In this document: positions 8,912 through 16,753 of the stretch, piece after piece
How the letters are laid out: the number at the start of each line of letters is the position of its first letter
Position numbering within the stretch: position 1 is the stretch's first letter
Source of the DNA: Sphingomonas phyllosphaerae
GTDB lineage: Bacteria; Pseudomonadota; Alphaproteobacteria; Sphingomonadales; Sphingomonadaceae
DNA: 64,000 nucleotides
Assembly: GCF_029623345.1 (NCBI RefSeq)
Contig: NZ_JAPYKH010000015.1
Location: 30,721-94,720, forward strand
Direction: 5' to 3'
Program-made: the position numbers and the translations under genes
The notes under the pieces: generated by a model
What the model was told of the DNA's origin: nothing
What the model saw: the letters and a program-made list of their open reading frames with translations, nothing else
Databases searched by the model: none

Positions 8912-8968
8912 AAACCGGCCGATCGTTCAGCAGGCAGGGGAGGGGGTCGATCGCCGGCCAACGGGTGG
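8912..8968 (+). repeat. Dispersed repeat family A
   Basis: AACCGGCCGATCGTTCAGC, then a G-rich run and GTCGATCGCCGGCCAACGGG. Closely similar to 7462-7518 on the other side of the IS110 transposase gene, in the same orientation. Confidence 0.5.
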
Positions 8969-9121
8969 TGAAGGTGTTGTCAAAGCAACCGCACCTGATC
9001 CGACGCTGGCGAGTTTCTTCCCCGTTCGCTTGCTCGATAGCAGGCGAACGAAGTCGATCTCGAAACCAACTCGAGAGAGTTCGCGGCATCTGACAGTCTT
9101 ACGATAATAGCTGAACCGCCC
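8967..9121 (-). repeat. About 150-bp dispersed repeat family C, copy 1
   Basis: Read on the minus strand this matches 14249-14400 (plus strand) at roughly 80% by eye. Shared blocks are GCCGCGAACTC, CTCGAG, CGTTCGCCTGC.ATCGAG, CAAGCGAACGG and AGGTGCGGTTGCTTTG. It contains a hairpin, CGTTCGCTTGC (9023-9033) with GCAGGCGAACG (9040-9050). Short frames inside both copies look alike only because the DNA is repeated. Confidence 0.6.
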
Positions 9122-9180
9122 AGCGAAGCGCAAGCCTCCGGCGCCAGGATAGATGGTGCGTTTCGTTCGGCGTAGCCTCT

Positions 9181-9336
9181 TTAAAAATCAAGCCCGCGCC
9201 GCTCGACCTCAGCCGAAAGCGCGTCCATCGCGGGATCTCCATCGTCCCAGGTCGTGTTCGACCACTCGGTGATAAGCTCCTGATCGCTCATTTCGGCGAG
9301 CGCTTCGGGCGTAAGCGGGGGCGAGTCGTCGGGCAC
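9181..9336 (-). CDS. 51-residue acidic protein, unknown
   Basis: GTG 9336 to TAA 9181. It reads PPLTPEALAEMSDQELI, then EWSNTTWDDGDPAMDAL and ends EVERRGLDF. Codon use is G+C-biased at third positions and the composition is protein-like. It carries a helix-forming acidic pattern. No family is recognised. It may be a short regulatory or anti-type protein of the island. Confidence 0.45.
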   Translation of the reverse strand: MPDDSPPLTPEALAEMSDQELITEWSNTTWDDGDPAMDALSAEVERRGLDF

Positions 9337-9493
9337 ATGATGATAGTACGCTTCATCAGCTGCTTAACCCACAACAAAGGGGCGGAGTACTGCTGGTTTT
9401 TTCCGGATCCAGTACCTACATACGTTCCATCGCCGGCTTTGAAATGTAAGCGTCGGCGGCTGAGAGACCTATGTGCTCCCGCTCTGGTGGGAG

Positions 9494-9730
9494 ATGACCG
9501 TGGACCTCAATTACATCCTCGCCCGCGAGCAGGTGTCTCTCTACAATGCGAGCATCGCGACAAACGGGCCCGCGCGGATCGCGCACGAAGGGCTGGCAGC
9601 GGGGTACGGTCGCCTTCTTGCGGGTCAATCCTTCCCGAACCGCAAGCTGATTATAGAACCGGACACCCTGCCGCTCGTCGTGAAAATAGCGCCGGTCCCT
9701 GCCGATGGCGCATCTGGTGAAGTCAAGTGA
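9494..9730 (+). CDS. Small protein with DLNYILAREQVSL start, unknown
   Basis: ATG 9494 gives MTVDLNYILAREQVSLYNA, then ARIAHEGLAAGYGRLL, 78 residues in all. Small proteins with a DLNYL-HR-QVS-type N-terminus recur in sphingomonad accessory DNA, from memory; none has a known role. Its stop overlaps the GTG start of the next gene (9727), so it heads a set of three coupled genes. Confidence 0.55.
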   Translation: MTVDLNYILAREQVSLYNASIATNGPARIAHEGLAAGYGRLLAGQSFPNRKLIIEPDTLPLVVKIAPVPADGASGEVK

Positions 9731-9945
9731 GCCGGGCCATAAACGTCAACCTCACAGAGGCGACCGTCCGCGGCCTGGCAGCCGATCATCAGGCATCGAT
9801 CAGCGCGTTAGAACCCCTGCCGTCCGGCGGTACTCGGGTGGTGTTTTCGCGCGCGATCGACGCCGAACAGATGCGTGTCATCTTCTCGGGTTGTATCATG
9901 CGAGGCGAGATCTCGCGTACTAAGTGGGCCAGCCATGGTGAATGA
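9727..9945 (+). CDS. Small unknown protein, second of a coupled trio
   Basis: GTG 9727, inside the stop of the preceding gene, gives 72 residues: MSRAINVNLTEATVRGLAAD, then PLPSGGTRVVFSRAIDAEQ and a Cys-containing tail. The 3' end overlaps the start of the following gene (ATG 9935). No family is recognised. Tight overlap on both sides supports real translation. Confidence 0.5.
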   Translation: MSRAINVNLTEATVRGLAADHQASISALEPLPSGGTRVVFSRAIDAEQMRVIFSGCIMRGEISRTKWASHGE

Positions 9946-10126
9946 TCACGATACACCTCCTCACCATCGAAGGTGGACTCAAACCGACATCACGGCATTG
10001 CGGGGGCTAGTACTGCGGGGCGCCTCAGCCGGAGAGATAAGCGCTTCGATGGAGCGACCACTGGACAACGTAGATCGCATGTTGGTGCGCTTGCGGCTGG
10101 TCCGCAGCGAACAGCACTACGTCTGA
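9935..10126 (+). CDS. Small SANT/Myb-like DNA-binding candidate
   Basis: ATG 9935 gives 63 residues. HHRRWTQTDITALRGLVLRG, then SAGEISASMERPLDNVDRML, resembles the tryptophan-helix, gap-helix pattern of SANT/Myb or phage small-terminase-type HTH proteins (W-T-x-x-D/E, later A-x-x-I-S-x-x-M-x-R). It overlaps the previous gene by 11 bases. The role is probably DNA binding, inferred from pattern only. Confidence 0.5.
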   Translation: MVNDHDTPPHHRRWTQTDITALRGLVLRGASAGEISASMERPLDNVDRMLVRLRLVRSEQHYV

Positions 10127-10237
10127 AGTGATCAGCTCTTGTGGACCGCAGTCCGTCATCCTCCTATCTTGCTGGCATGGCCATACCAGGCACGGTCGAG
10201 GTCAGCATCGGCACTCGCAGCGGAACGCTGACCTAAA

Positions 10238-10489
10238 TTACCGAAACTCCGTCCACATCGAACGCCCCGCCTCCACCAGCTTCGTGACGATCCACCGCAT
10301 CGCCTTAAGCGCCAGCCCGTGCGGCTTGCCGCGTGCGGTCTCCGCCGCGGTCCAGAAGGTCACCAGCATCTCATGATTGGGCAGGTAGGGGTGCAGCAAG
10401 CGCAGGGCTAGGCGGGTCGCGGGTACGCAGACATCCTCGTCTCGCGCACGCCGGCTGGCATCGTCAAGCACCGCCAGCGCCAGGTTCAT
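10238..10489 (-). CDS. Small helical protein, unknown
   Basis: 83 residues: MNLALAVLDDASRRARDED, then RLALRLLHPYLPNHEMLVTF, with a predicted all-helical profile. The strong third-position G+C bias supports coding. No family is recognised. It converges on the preceding trio. 110 bases on its left and about 195 on its right hold no gene I can support. Confidence 0.5.
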   Translation of the reverse strand: MNLALAVLDDASRRARDEDVCVPATRLALRLLHPYLPNHEMLVTFWTAAETARGKPHGLALKAMRWIVTKLVEAGRSMWTEFR

Positions 10490-10685
10490 CAGCAGCGCCG
10501 GCGATCAGCGTGCCCGGCTCTCGAGATCGTCGTGCCCCAAAAAAAGCTGCAATGTTATTATACGAGAGCAATCCTAGTGAGTTCGGGGTATAGCCGCACG
10601 GGCCGTTCCCCAGACGGCGCCCCCGTGATTCGGCGCGCTCCAGTCCCCTGTCGCGTCGGATCACACCTGGGACGAGGAAGCACGC

Positions 10686-10901
10686 ATGGTTCTCGATGTG
10701 GCCCTGCGTGGCGGGTTTGTCCTCCTCAATGTGACCGCATCCGACCCCCGCTGTGTGCGATTAGTCCCCTCGGCAGCGATCGACCTGGCGATGCGGTTGC
10801 TAGCTGCGGCTATGGATGCTGACGAGACCGACAACGCGATATCATCGAGCGACTTCAATCCCGTGCCCTTTGAAGATCCGGCATGCGACTTCGACCAATG
10901 A
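10686..10901 (+). CDS. Small acidic protein, unknown, first of two coupled genes
   Basis: ATG 10686 gives 71 residues: MVLDVALRGGFVLLNVTA, then LVPSAAIDLAMRLLAAAMDA and an acidic tail ending ACDFDQ. Its TGA overlaps the ATG of the next gene (ATGA, 10898-10901), the usual sign of a two-gene operon. Function is unknown. Confidence 0.5.
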   Translation: MVLDVALRGGFVLLNVTASDPRCVRLVPSAAIDLAMRLLAAAMDADETDNAISSSDFNPVPFEDPACDFDQ

Positions 10902-11152
10902 CTGGCTTCCGTGTGGTCATCGGTGACACTGAAGCCACGAGTGAAGGTGTTGAGCGCCACGCCACCTACTCCAAGGCAAGAAAATCAGCCCTACGATCGG
11001 CCGTAAACATCCTGCTGGAGAGACGATCCAGCACGGCGCCCCTGGTTGCCAAATGCGTCGTAACAAACGAACAATCGGGAACAACACGAGAGTTCACCGT
11101 TCAGATTGTGGTTAGCGGAGATAAGTTAAATCATCTGGCCGGACATGGCTAA
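10898..11152 (+). CDS. Small unknown protein, second of two coupled genes
   Basis: ATG 10898 gives 84 residues: MTGFRVVIGDTEATSEGVER, a basic helix (YSKARKSALRSAVNILLERR), then a beta-rich end (CVVTNEQSGTTREFTVQIVV). It looks like a compact alpha/beta fold. Coupled to the preceding gene by an ATGA overlap. No family is recognised. Confidence 0.5.
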   Translation: MTGFRVVIGDTEATSEGVERHATYSKARKSALRSAVNILLERRSSTAPLVAKCVVTNEQSGTTREFTVQIVVSGDKLNHLAGHG

Positions 11153-11158
11153 TCAGAC

Positions 11159-11446
11159 CTAGGTTGAACTAACCAATGGGTTTCGCAGATACCAACTTCC
11201 GTCTATGTAGTACACTTCGCGCCCATCATTGGTGGCAGTCTTCGGCCCACGGCAGTGCAGCCCTCTTCCCGGCTCCACACCACCGATTTTGTACTTCTCC
11301 ATCAACTTATAAAGGGTTGTTCTGCCAATCTGTAAACGCTTGGCGGCCTGAGAAAGGTTGTAGCCGCATCCCCGTAAGGCTTCTTCTATTGCTATGCGCT
11401 GCGCATAAGCCAGCGTTCCCTGCACGTTGTGCTTCTCGCCCGCCAT
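11159..11446 (-). CDS. Fis-type helix-turn-helix protein
   Basis: 95 residues. The core RIAIEEALRGCGYNLSQAA, then KRLQIGRTTLYKLMEKYKI, is the Fis-type HTH found at the C-terminus of NtrC-family activators. No AAA+ or receiver domain is attached, so it is a free-standing DNA-binding protein. The C-terminal 35 residues (GPKTATNDGREVYYIDG) are variable. It converges with the preceding two-gene operon. A role as a local regulator is inference. Confidence 0.7.
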   Translation of the reverse strand: MAGEKHNVQGTLAYAQRIAIEEALRGCGYNLSQAAKRLQIGRTTLYKLMEKYKIGGVEPGRGLHCRGPKTATNDGREVYYIDGSWYLRNPLVSST

Positions 11447-12264
11447 GCCGCACCCCGAAACTTAGATTTGGCTTGGATGCTATAATCACGAATGCAACAT
11501 GAATTGATCCGTATCAACGAAGGTGCCGATCATTCCTTACAAGTTAATCCGCTACAGCTAAGCTGAGACCAGCGGCGTCCATCACCGCGGCGCCGGCATG
11601 CCACCAGCTTAAGGATTCGCCAAATTGCCTCGGGCCGGCTCATCGGCTCGTGAGCGGCGGTGCCACGGCCAACCATCAGCACGATCCAGCCACCATCCGA
11701 CATGCTTACCCTCGATGAACGCGACTTCTCCGAGCGAGCCGGTTATGATCGCCGCATGGTCATACCAAGCATGATCGTGGTCGGCATCGGCAGCGCCATA
11801 GGCACTACGATCGCGATGACACGCAATCTGGAGCTATTCGACCCTGAGCAGCGGAAGCGGAAGGCCACCTGCTCGCTGCTAGGGAGGAGCGCGCGGGCGA
11901 GGCCGTGATCTGGTCAACAACCTGCCGTCGCGCGCGGGGCCCGTGCCGTGCGGCAAGAGCCGTGGCGTTCCGTTTCATGTCATTGTGATTCAGGAAGCGC
12001 AGTTGGCCAAAAATAGATTCGCAGCTTGAGCATCGCGACTGCCAGCTCGGTATGGTGATCTCTTTCGGGAACAATTTGATGTTATGCCTGTCTGTCAGCT
12101 ACCTGCCCGCTGCGCTGACACTGCGAGCTGGTCGAGCTTCCACGAGCTGATCTCCAGGAGGAGTCCCCGTTAGCTTTCGTTGAAGGCACTGAGTGGGGCA
12201 CGCGCTTGGCTATGCGCTGTCCTCACGACAGCCTCGCGACCGGTGACGTAGGCGATGCGCTGGG
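11447..12264. other. About 800 bases without a firm gene
   Basis: A plus-strand frame at 11702-11908 (MLTLDERDFSERAGYDRRM, then a hydrophobic stretch MVIPSMIVVGIGSAIG) might be a small membrane protein. A decayed relative of its second part appears at 10174-10230 (CATGGCCATACCAGGCACGG versus CATGGTCATACCAAGCATGA), so this may instead be repeated debris. Nothing else is supportable. Confidence 0.3.
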
Positions 12265-12535
12265 CTAACGCCCGGTCGAGAACTCGCGCCTGCCGTTCAG
12301 GCGACGAGACCGGGCGATGCTGCGATTTCGACAGACGCGCACCTTACAGAAGTTCGCCTCGGTCCATGCCAACGTCCGCAACCACTTCAACCACGAACGC
12401 CATCTCGTCGAGGCAAGCTTACAAGCAGCGCCGCTCCGCGGCGCGGGAAGAGTGGCAAACACTCGCTAGCTGATACGCCACCGACCAAGGCCAAAGTGCG
12501 TCATGCCGATACGATTGCGTTAGCCTGATAGGGCC
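12265..12535 (+). pseudogene. IS6-family transposase 3' remnant with right end
   Basis: Reading gives ENSRLPFRRRDRAMLRF, then TRTLQKFASVHANVRNHFNH, matching the last roughly 70 residues of the intact IS6 transposase at 62899-63615. A one-base indel near 12415 moves the rest (YKQRRSAAREEWQTLAS) into another frame. GCGTTAGCCTGATAGGGCC (12517-12535) matches the right terminal repeat of that element. The 5' two thirds are gone. Confidence 0.8.
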
Positions 12536-12627
12536 CGTAGGTGATCCGGTTGGCGTTGCTGATTTACGTCCCATCGGGCAGTATCGGGTGCCTTCACCCC
12601 GAGAGCAAGAACGTGCGCCTTGCCGCG

Positions 12628-12858
12628 TTAGGTTTGCGATCCGCGAGATCCGTCAGCCGGCCAACCGCTAGGCGGCACTGGCATGAAGCCATTGACCCAC
12701 GCATCAAGTTCATCCAACCACTCGCTAAGCTCAAGCGCGCGAGGCGGCGTTAGGAACAAATATGCCTCATCGAAAAGGGCTCGTGCCCCTTCTGCAAACG
12801 CCCGGTGCACAATCAGTTCGGCCGAGGTGTGCACGCCACCCCCCACTACGCTACTCAT
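12628..12858 (-). CDS. 76-residue protein, unknown
   Basis: MSSVVGGGVHTSAELIVHR, then ARALFDEAYLFLTPPRALEL and LDELDAWVNGFMP. Helical, with a LSEWLDELDAWV segment that looks like a protein-protein interface. Composition and third-position G+C support coding. No family is recognised. No partner gene is adjacent. Confidence 0.45.
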   Translation of the reverse strand: MSSVVGGGVHTSAELIVHRAFAEGARALFDEAYLFLTPPRALELSEWLDELDAWVNGFMPVPPSGWPADGSRGSQT

Positions 12859-13041
12859 AGCTTACGCACCCCGGCCGAAAGGGCTCAGCCTCTGGGGCGA
12901 GCTCACTACGGCTGTTGCACAATAAACGGACGCTAATCTTAAACCACGTTTATATTGGGAAACTTTAATAATCAGGGCGGAGCGAGGATAGCTCAGCCTG
13001 GCGGCGGCGCAACGGCGATGGCCAACCTTTTCACAAGATTA

Positions 13042-13305
13042 TTAATACCATTTGGCTTGATTGATGCGGTCCTGCGCCTTCCACTTGACATAGGCATCCT
13101 CAGGCGTCTGCCTGCCAAGCAGCCTCATAGTCCTTCTGCGAACTCGTCGCCGCGCTGAAGGCGGCGACATAACGGTCGAGGACAAAGCGATCGTACAGCT
13201 GACGCTTGCCGGTGCGGGGGCACTCGCCATCGAGCGCTCTCAGCGTGGGCTTACTGATCGAAAGGTATTCGGACGCGATCTCTACGAAGATGAGGCGCGG
13301 AAAAC
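13042..13305 (-). pseudogene. Frameshifted remnant of a small unknown gene
   Basis: One minus-strand frame reads FVEIASEYLSISKPTLRALD, then RQLYDRFVLDRYVAAFSAAT and KDYEAAWQ. It then stops, and protein-like sequence resumes in another frame as RQTPEDAYVKWKAQDRINQA. One small indel near 13115 would join them. The first part resembles an HTH-like small protein; the family is unknown. Confidence 0.35.
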
Positions 13306-13381
13306 GAATTCTCTATAAGACTTGAGGGAGCGTGATCGCCGCTTATGAACCGCCCTAGCTCCATGCGGCGGCAACCTCGAC

Positions 13382-13660
13382 CTAATCGCCGGCTGCACCT
13401 CCGTTGGCGTGCCGCTGCGATGTGCCGACGGCGGGGGTGTCGACGCCGTTGATGAGGATGGCGCAGATCAGGGTACCCGCCTGATTGATCACAACGACCT
13501 TGAGAAGCCCGTCCGCCCAGAAGGCGCCGTCCACGATCTTCAGCACCTGACCAGCGATCTCGACTGCCAGCGACTTCGCTTCTGCGGGGCCAGGTAGCTC
13601 CTCGGTCTTTCTGCCGATCTCAGCAGAGCGATCGTAGATGACGAATTGATACTCGGGCAT
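13382..13660 (-). CDS. DUF6894-like small protein
   Basis: 92 residues starting MPEYQFVIYDRSAEIG, then ELPGPAEAKSLAVEIAGQVL. This is the pattern of the DUF6894-type proteins common in alphaproteobacteria (short beta strand, charged loop, ELPD/ELPG, then an AA-rich helix). The second half has alternating hydrophobic strands (GLLKVVVINQAGTLICAI). Function of the family is unknown. Confidence 0.5.
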   Translation of the reverse strand: MPEYQFVIYDRSAEIGRKTEELPGPAEAKSLAVEIAGQVLKIVDGAFWADGLLKVVVINQAGTLICAILINGVDTPAVGTSQRHANGGAAGD

Positions 13661-13929
13661 GGGCGTCCAATCAGCCGCCGCACGTCAGCACTCTACGAGC
13701 GAACCTGCATCGCGACGCATCGAGGGTGTGACCCGGCGCGAGCAGGGGGGGGGCGCGAACGCCGGGTCACGGGGGAGCGCCGCTTCGTTGGCGGTCGCAC
13801 CATTGTAAGCGCACCTACTGCAACATTGCTCCGTGATAATAAGCAAACGGTATGAGCGAGATCAAGTCGCTTTGTTGCTGCACGTCGTTTCCGGACCAGA
13901 GCAGCGGCTAGGCCGCCTGCACCACACTG

Positions 13930-13981
13930 ATCGCATTGCCGCCGGTCTGCGTGATATCGCATTGCCGCCGGTCTGCGTGAT
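13930..13981. repeat. Perfect 26-bp tandem duplication
   Basis: Two identical adjacent 26-base copies (13930-13955 and 13956-13981), each beginning ATCGCATTGCCGCC and ending CTGCGTGAT. They sit in a 1-kb stretch (13661-14656) with no gene I can support, which also holds a run of nine G near 13745 and repeat C copy 2. Confidence 0.85.
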
Positions 13982-14248
13982 AACGTCCTCCAGATAGCAC
14001 AGCTAGCGGGCGGGGGCCGATGATGGGCGGCCATGCCCGCTCCAATCATCAGGATGGAAGCGAATTAGACAGCCTGCCGGCGATCTAGCGCTTAGCAAAC
14101 CTCGTCCCGTCCCGCCGCGGCATCCAAGTCGCTCATGCGGATAGCTGTGAGGATCTGGTAGGCGACATGCCTAGGCGCCGCGCTGGCGTAGGCTCGGTCA
14201 GACCAAACGCACCGGCTACAAGAGCGGTCAAAGGCAAGTGCATCCTAA

Positions 14249-14400
14249 GGTGCTTCAGCTACTATGCTAAGGACGTCAGTGCCGCGAACTCACTCGAGAT
14301 GGTTCCGAGATTGCCTACGTTCGCCTGCCATCGAGCAAGCGAACGGCTTGAAAATTCGTCCGCCTCGCGCCAGGTGCGGTTGCTTTGGCAACACCCTCCT
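14249..14400 (+). repeat. About 150-bp dispersed repeat family C, copy 2
   Basis: Counterpart of 8967-9121 in the opposite orientation. The internal hairpin CGTTCGCCTGC/GCAAGCGAACG (14318 onward) is preserved with compensating differences in the loop region. Ends are not sharp and no terminal repeats or target duplications are seen. Confidence 0.6.
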
Positions 14401-14656
14401 GTTTACTTCGGCCCAGTCGCGGGCACTTCCGTTTTCGGGCAGTAGTTACCTATCACTGATCCTAAGTGGGTTAGTACGACCTTGTACGTTTGCCGAAGCG
14501 GGCAAACGTCATTCACACCAGCGCTTCGTGCGGAAGACGTCTGCCTGCCACTCGGCGAAACGCTTTTTTACAACATTGATCGAGTATATAGATCCTGGCG
14601 TATAAGTGCAGGAGCGTGGTGCTATCTACCCACCGGATCGGAAAGGGCGGGGCGCG

Positions 14657-15058
14657 TTGCACCAGATCGTTTTCACTAGCAGGGCCGCCCGAAGCCTGTC
14701 GAGCGACGACGTGGCACGCCTATGTGATCAAGCGGCGCTCAGGAATGCAGTAGAGGAGATTACCGGACTTTTCCTATATGACGGAGCGCGGTTTTTATCT
14801 GCTCTTGAAGGTGAGGTGAAGGTATTGGAAAACACCTTCGCACGGATCATGTCTGATCAACGACATTTCGGTATTGAGATTCTGAGCAGCAGGGAGGTGC
14901 GAAATCGAGAGTTTGCTCGATTACCAATGAGTTGTCCGTTGACCAATGATGATCCACGCAGCACCAACGCCGTCGAGGTAGTGAAGTCCTCTGTCGCGGG
15001 CTTGTCGGATATCAAGGCTAGGGCATACTTCATCGGGTTTGCAAAACTTTTCAGATGA
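14657..15058 (+). CDS. BLUF-domain protein lacking the key Tyr and Gln
   Basis: A TTG at 14657 behind a G-rich stretch gives LHQIVFTSRAARSLSSDDV, then RNAVEEITGLFLYDGARFL, SALEGEVKVLENTFARI and DQRHFGIEILSSREV. This is the full BLUF order. Light sensing in BLUF needs a Tyr in the first strand (YxSxA) and a Gln before LEG. Here they are Phe (IVFTSRAA) and Ser (FLSALEG). The flavin-contacting Asn (RNA..ITG) is present. Frames back to 14606 add a non-BLUF N-terminus. The gene is more A+T-rich than neighbours. It may bind FAD but normal BLUF photochemistry is unlikely. Confidence 0.8.
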   Translation: MHQIVFTSRAARSLSSDDVARLCDQAALRNAVEEITGLFLYDGARFLSALEGEVKVLENTFARIMSDQRHFGIEILSSREVRNREFARLPMSCPLTNDDPRSTNAVEVVKSSVAGLSDIKARAYFIGFAKLFR

Positions 15059-15136
15059 TGGTTTGTAGCATGGCGTTCTCGTTGGAGGACGTCTACGTAG
15101 TTCTTTTCCTGCGATGCCGCCGCTGTGGGATGCACC

Positions 15137-15319
15137 ATGGTTGAGATCGGTGATGACAGCGATGTTGCGCTACTCCGCCGCATGGCGCTACAGTGTCGAA
15201 ATATCGCACGTGCGATCGACGATGGGTCAGCGCAAATGGCTCTACTGATCATGGATCGTGAGTTGAGCGAGCGTGCTGACGTCCTTGAGCAAAGGCTGCA
15301 GTCGTTGGGGCCGCACTAA
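15137..15319 (+). CDS. 60-residue helical protein, unknown
   Basis: ATG 15137: MVEIGDDSDVALLRRMALQC, then RNIARAIDDGSAQMALLIMD and a coiled-coil-like end. All helical. It follows the BLUF gene by 78 bases on the same strand and could be co-transcribed. No family is recognised. Confidence 0.45.
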   Translation: MVEIGDDSDVALLRRMALQCRNIARAIDDGSAQMALLIMDRELSERADVLEQRLQSLGPH

Positions 15320-15367
15320 GGACTTCGCAGTGGCTCTGTTGACGTACTAGTCAGTGGCTGGCTTGCC

Positions 15368-15703
15368 TCAATCTGGCACATCAGTGCGGAGGCTGCTGGC
15401 GATCGCCAGCAAGGCGCCTATCGATCGCTCGCTCAAGCTGAGATCATCGTCGCGCTCGTGCGCCAACTCGCGCCTGGTGTCAGCGGCAATGTCGACAATC
15501 CTGATTGCCTCGTCGGTGGAGAGCACGGCGCGTGCGATAAGGCCGTGAAGCAGGCTTTCAATGAGCAGCAACGCGGCTTCGCCCAAGCCTTGGTCGCCTG
15601 CATGCGGGTTCACGATATCGGCTCTTGGTGTCGCCTCTTCCATCACGTCCGTCGCGCTCCGCAAGCAGGCGAGAGTAAGCTGCTCCCAGCCGTCGGCGCC
15701 CAT
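15368..15703 (-). CDS. 111-residue helical protein, unknown
   Basis: MGADGWEQLTLACLRSATDV, then EAALLLIESLLHGLIARAVL and DIAADTRRELAHERDD. It has alternating Leu/Ala amphipathic helices with no membrane segment. Third-position G+C bias supports coding. It converges with the preceding small gene and is divergent from the Crp/Fnr gene. No family is recognised. Confidence 0.5.
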   Translation of the reverse strand: MGADGWEQLTLACLRSATDVMEEATPRADIVNPHAGDQGLGEAALLLIESLLHGLIARAVLSTDEAIRIVDIAADTRRELAHERDDDLSLSERSIGALLAIASSLRTDVPD

Positions 15704-15824
15704 GCACGTGTCGACGATGGAACGATAATGGCAGGAATGGACCTATTTAGCCAGTCCTTTGTTGATCCTAATCAATAAAATCTAGCAATATTCATCAGCT
15801 AGGTATGCCAGTAGGCCTTTCTTG

Positions 15825-16544
15825 ATGCAGAATCGGTTTATCGACAAGCTTGGCCATTACGTCGCGTTGAGCGAAGCGGAGGTCGACGCGCTGACGCGTG
15901 CGACGTCGACGTCTCGCAAAATAACCACGAAGACCGATCTGATCCGCGAGGGGGATCGGCCCGGACCCGTCTTCGTGATGCTCGAAGGTTGGGCGATGCG
16001 GTACAAGGTCCTGCCGAACGGCTCTCGTCAGATCATGGCGTTCTTGATGCCGGGCGACGCCTGCGACCTGCACATCGGCTTGCTTGCGCAGATGGATCAC
16101 AGCATCCAGACGATCACTCCCGCCCGGGTCGCGACCATATCGCGCACGCACATGGATGAGCTGCTGGACAGATATCGCGGTATTGCGAAAGCGATGTACA
16201 TCGCTCAGCTTGCGGACGAGGGAACGCTGCGTGCCTGGATCGTCAGCATGGGACGTCGCTCTAGCATCGAGCGTGTGGCGCATCTAATCTGTGAGTTGTT
16301 CGTACGTGCGCGCGGCGGGGATCTTACCTCAACGACCTTTGAAATTCCATTTTCTCAGATTATCCTCGCGGATGCGCTTGGCATGACACCGGTGCATATA
16401 AACCGCATGCTGCGCGAGCTACGGACGCGTGACATCATCAGCCTTCGTCGCGGGTCGATGTCCGTTATGAATCCGTCAGCTCTCGCCTCAGTCGCAGGCT
16501 TTGATGAAAATTATCTTCACCGCCGCGCGCGCTCACCCGCCTAG
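15825..16544 (+). CDS. Crp/Fnr-family transcriptional regulator
   Basis: 239 residues from ATG 15825. The N-terminal cyclic-nucleotide-binding-type barrel shows LIREGDRPGPVFVMLEGWAM and FLMPGDACDLHIGLLAQMDH. A long connector helix follows, then a C-terminal winged HTH: EIPFSQIILADALGMTPVHI, NRMLRELRTRDIISLRRGS. The cAMP-binding Arg-Ser pair of true Crp is not visible, and there is no Fnr-type Cys cluster. It belongs with the broad Crp/Fnr regulators that answer other signals. The last codons overlap EAL-gene debris (16525 onward), so its own 3' end may have been altered. Confidence 0.9.
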   Translation: MQNRFIDKLGHYVALSEAEVDALTRATSTSRKITTKTDLIREGDRPGPVFVMLEGWAMRYKVLPNGSRQIMAFLMPGDACDLHIGLLAQMDHSIQTITPARVATISRTHMDELLDRYRGIAKAMYIAQLADEGTLRAWIVSMGRRSSIERVAHLICELFVRARGGDLTSTTFEIPFSQIILADALGMTPVHINRMLRELRTRDIISLRRGSMSVMNPSALASVAGFDENYLHRRARSPA

Positions 16545-16753
16545 GGGCCCAAATCGCATTCGACGATTTCGGCACGGGCTTCGCTTCCCTCAACGTCCTT
16601 CAGAAGTTCCCGCTAACCAAGCTGATGCGGGCGATCTACGAGGTCAACGTGTTTGGCGCGATCCGGGCGACACAGCCCTTCCTGCCCCTGCTGAAAGCCT
16701 CTGCCGCCCCGCAAATTGTCATGATGTCTAGCAGCCTGGGTTCACTGGGGTGA
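16525..16753 (+). pseudogene. Chimeric debris: EAL-domain piece joined to SDR piece
   Basis: One open frame reads ALTRLGAQIAFDDFGTGFAS, then LNVLQKFPLTKL, which is the DDFGTG segment of an EAL phosphodiesterase. Without a break it continues MRAIYEVNVFGAIRATQPFL and PQIVMMSSSLGSLG, the mid-part of a short-chain dehydrogenase. It ends at TGA 16753. The join at about 16624 looks like a deletion fusing two unrelated genes. Confidence 0.65.

Noticed and set aside
13693..14049. Minus-strand 118-codon gene
   Set aside because: Arg/Pro-rich frame through a poly-G run and a tandem duplication; looks non-coding.
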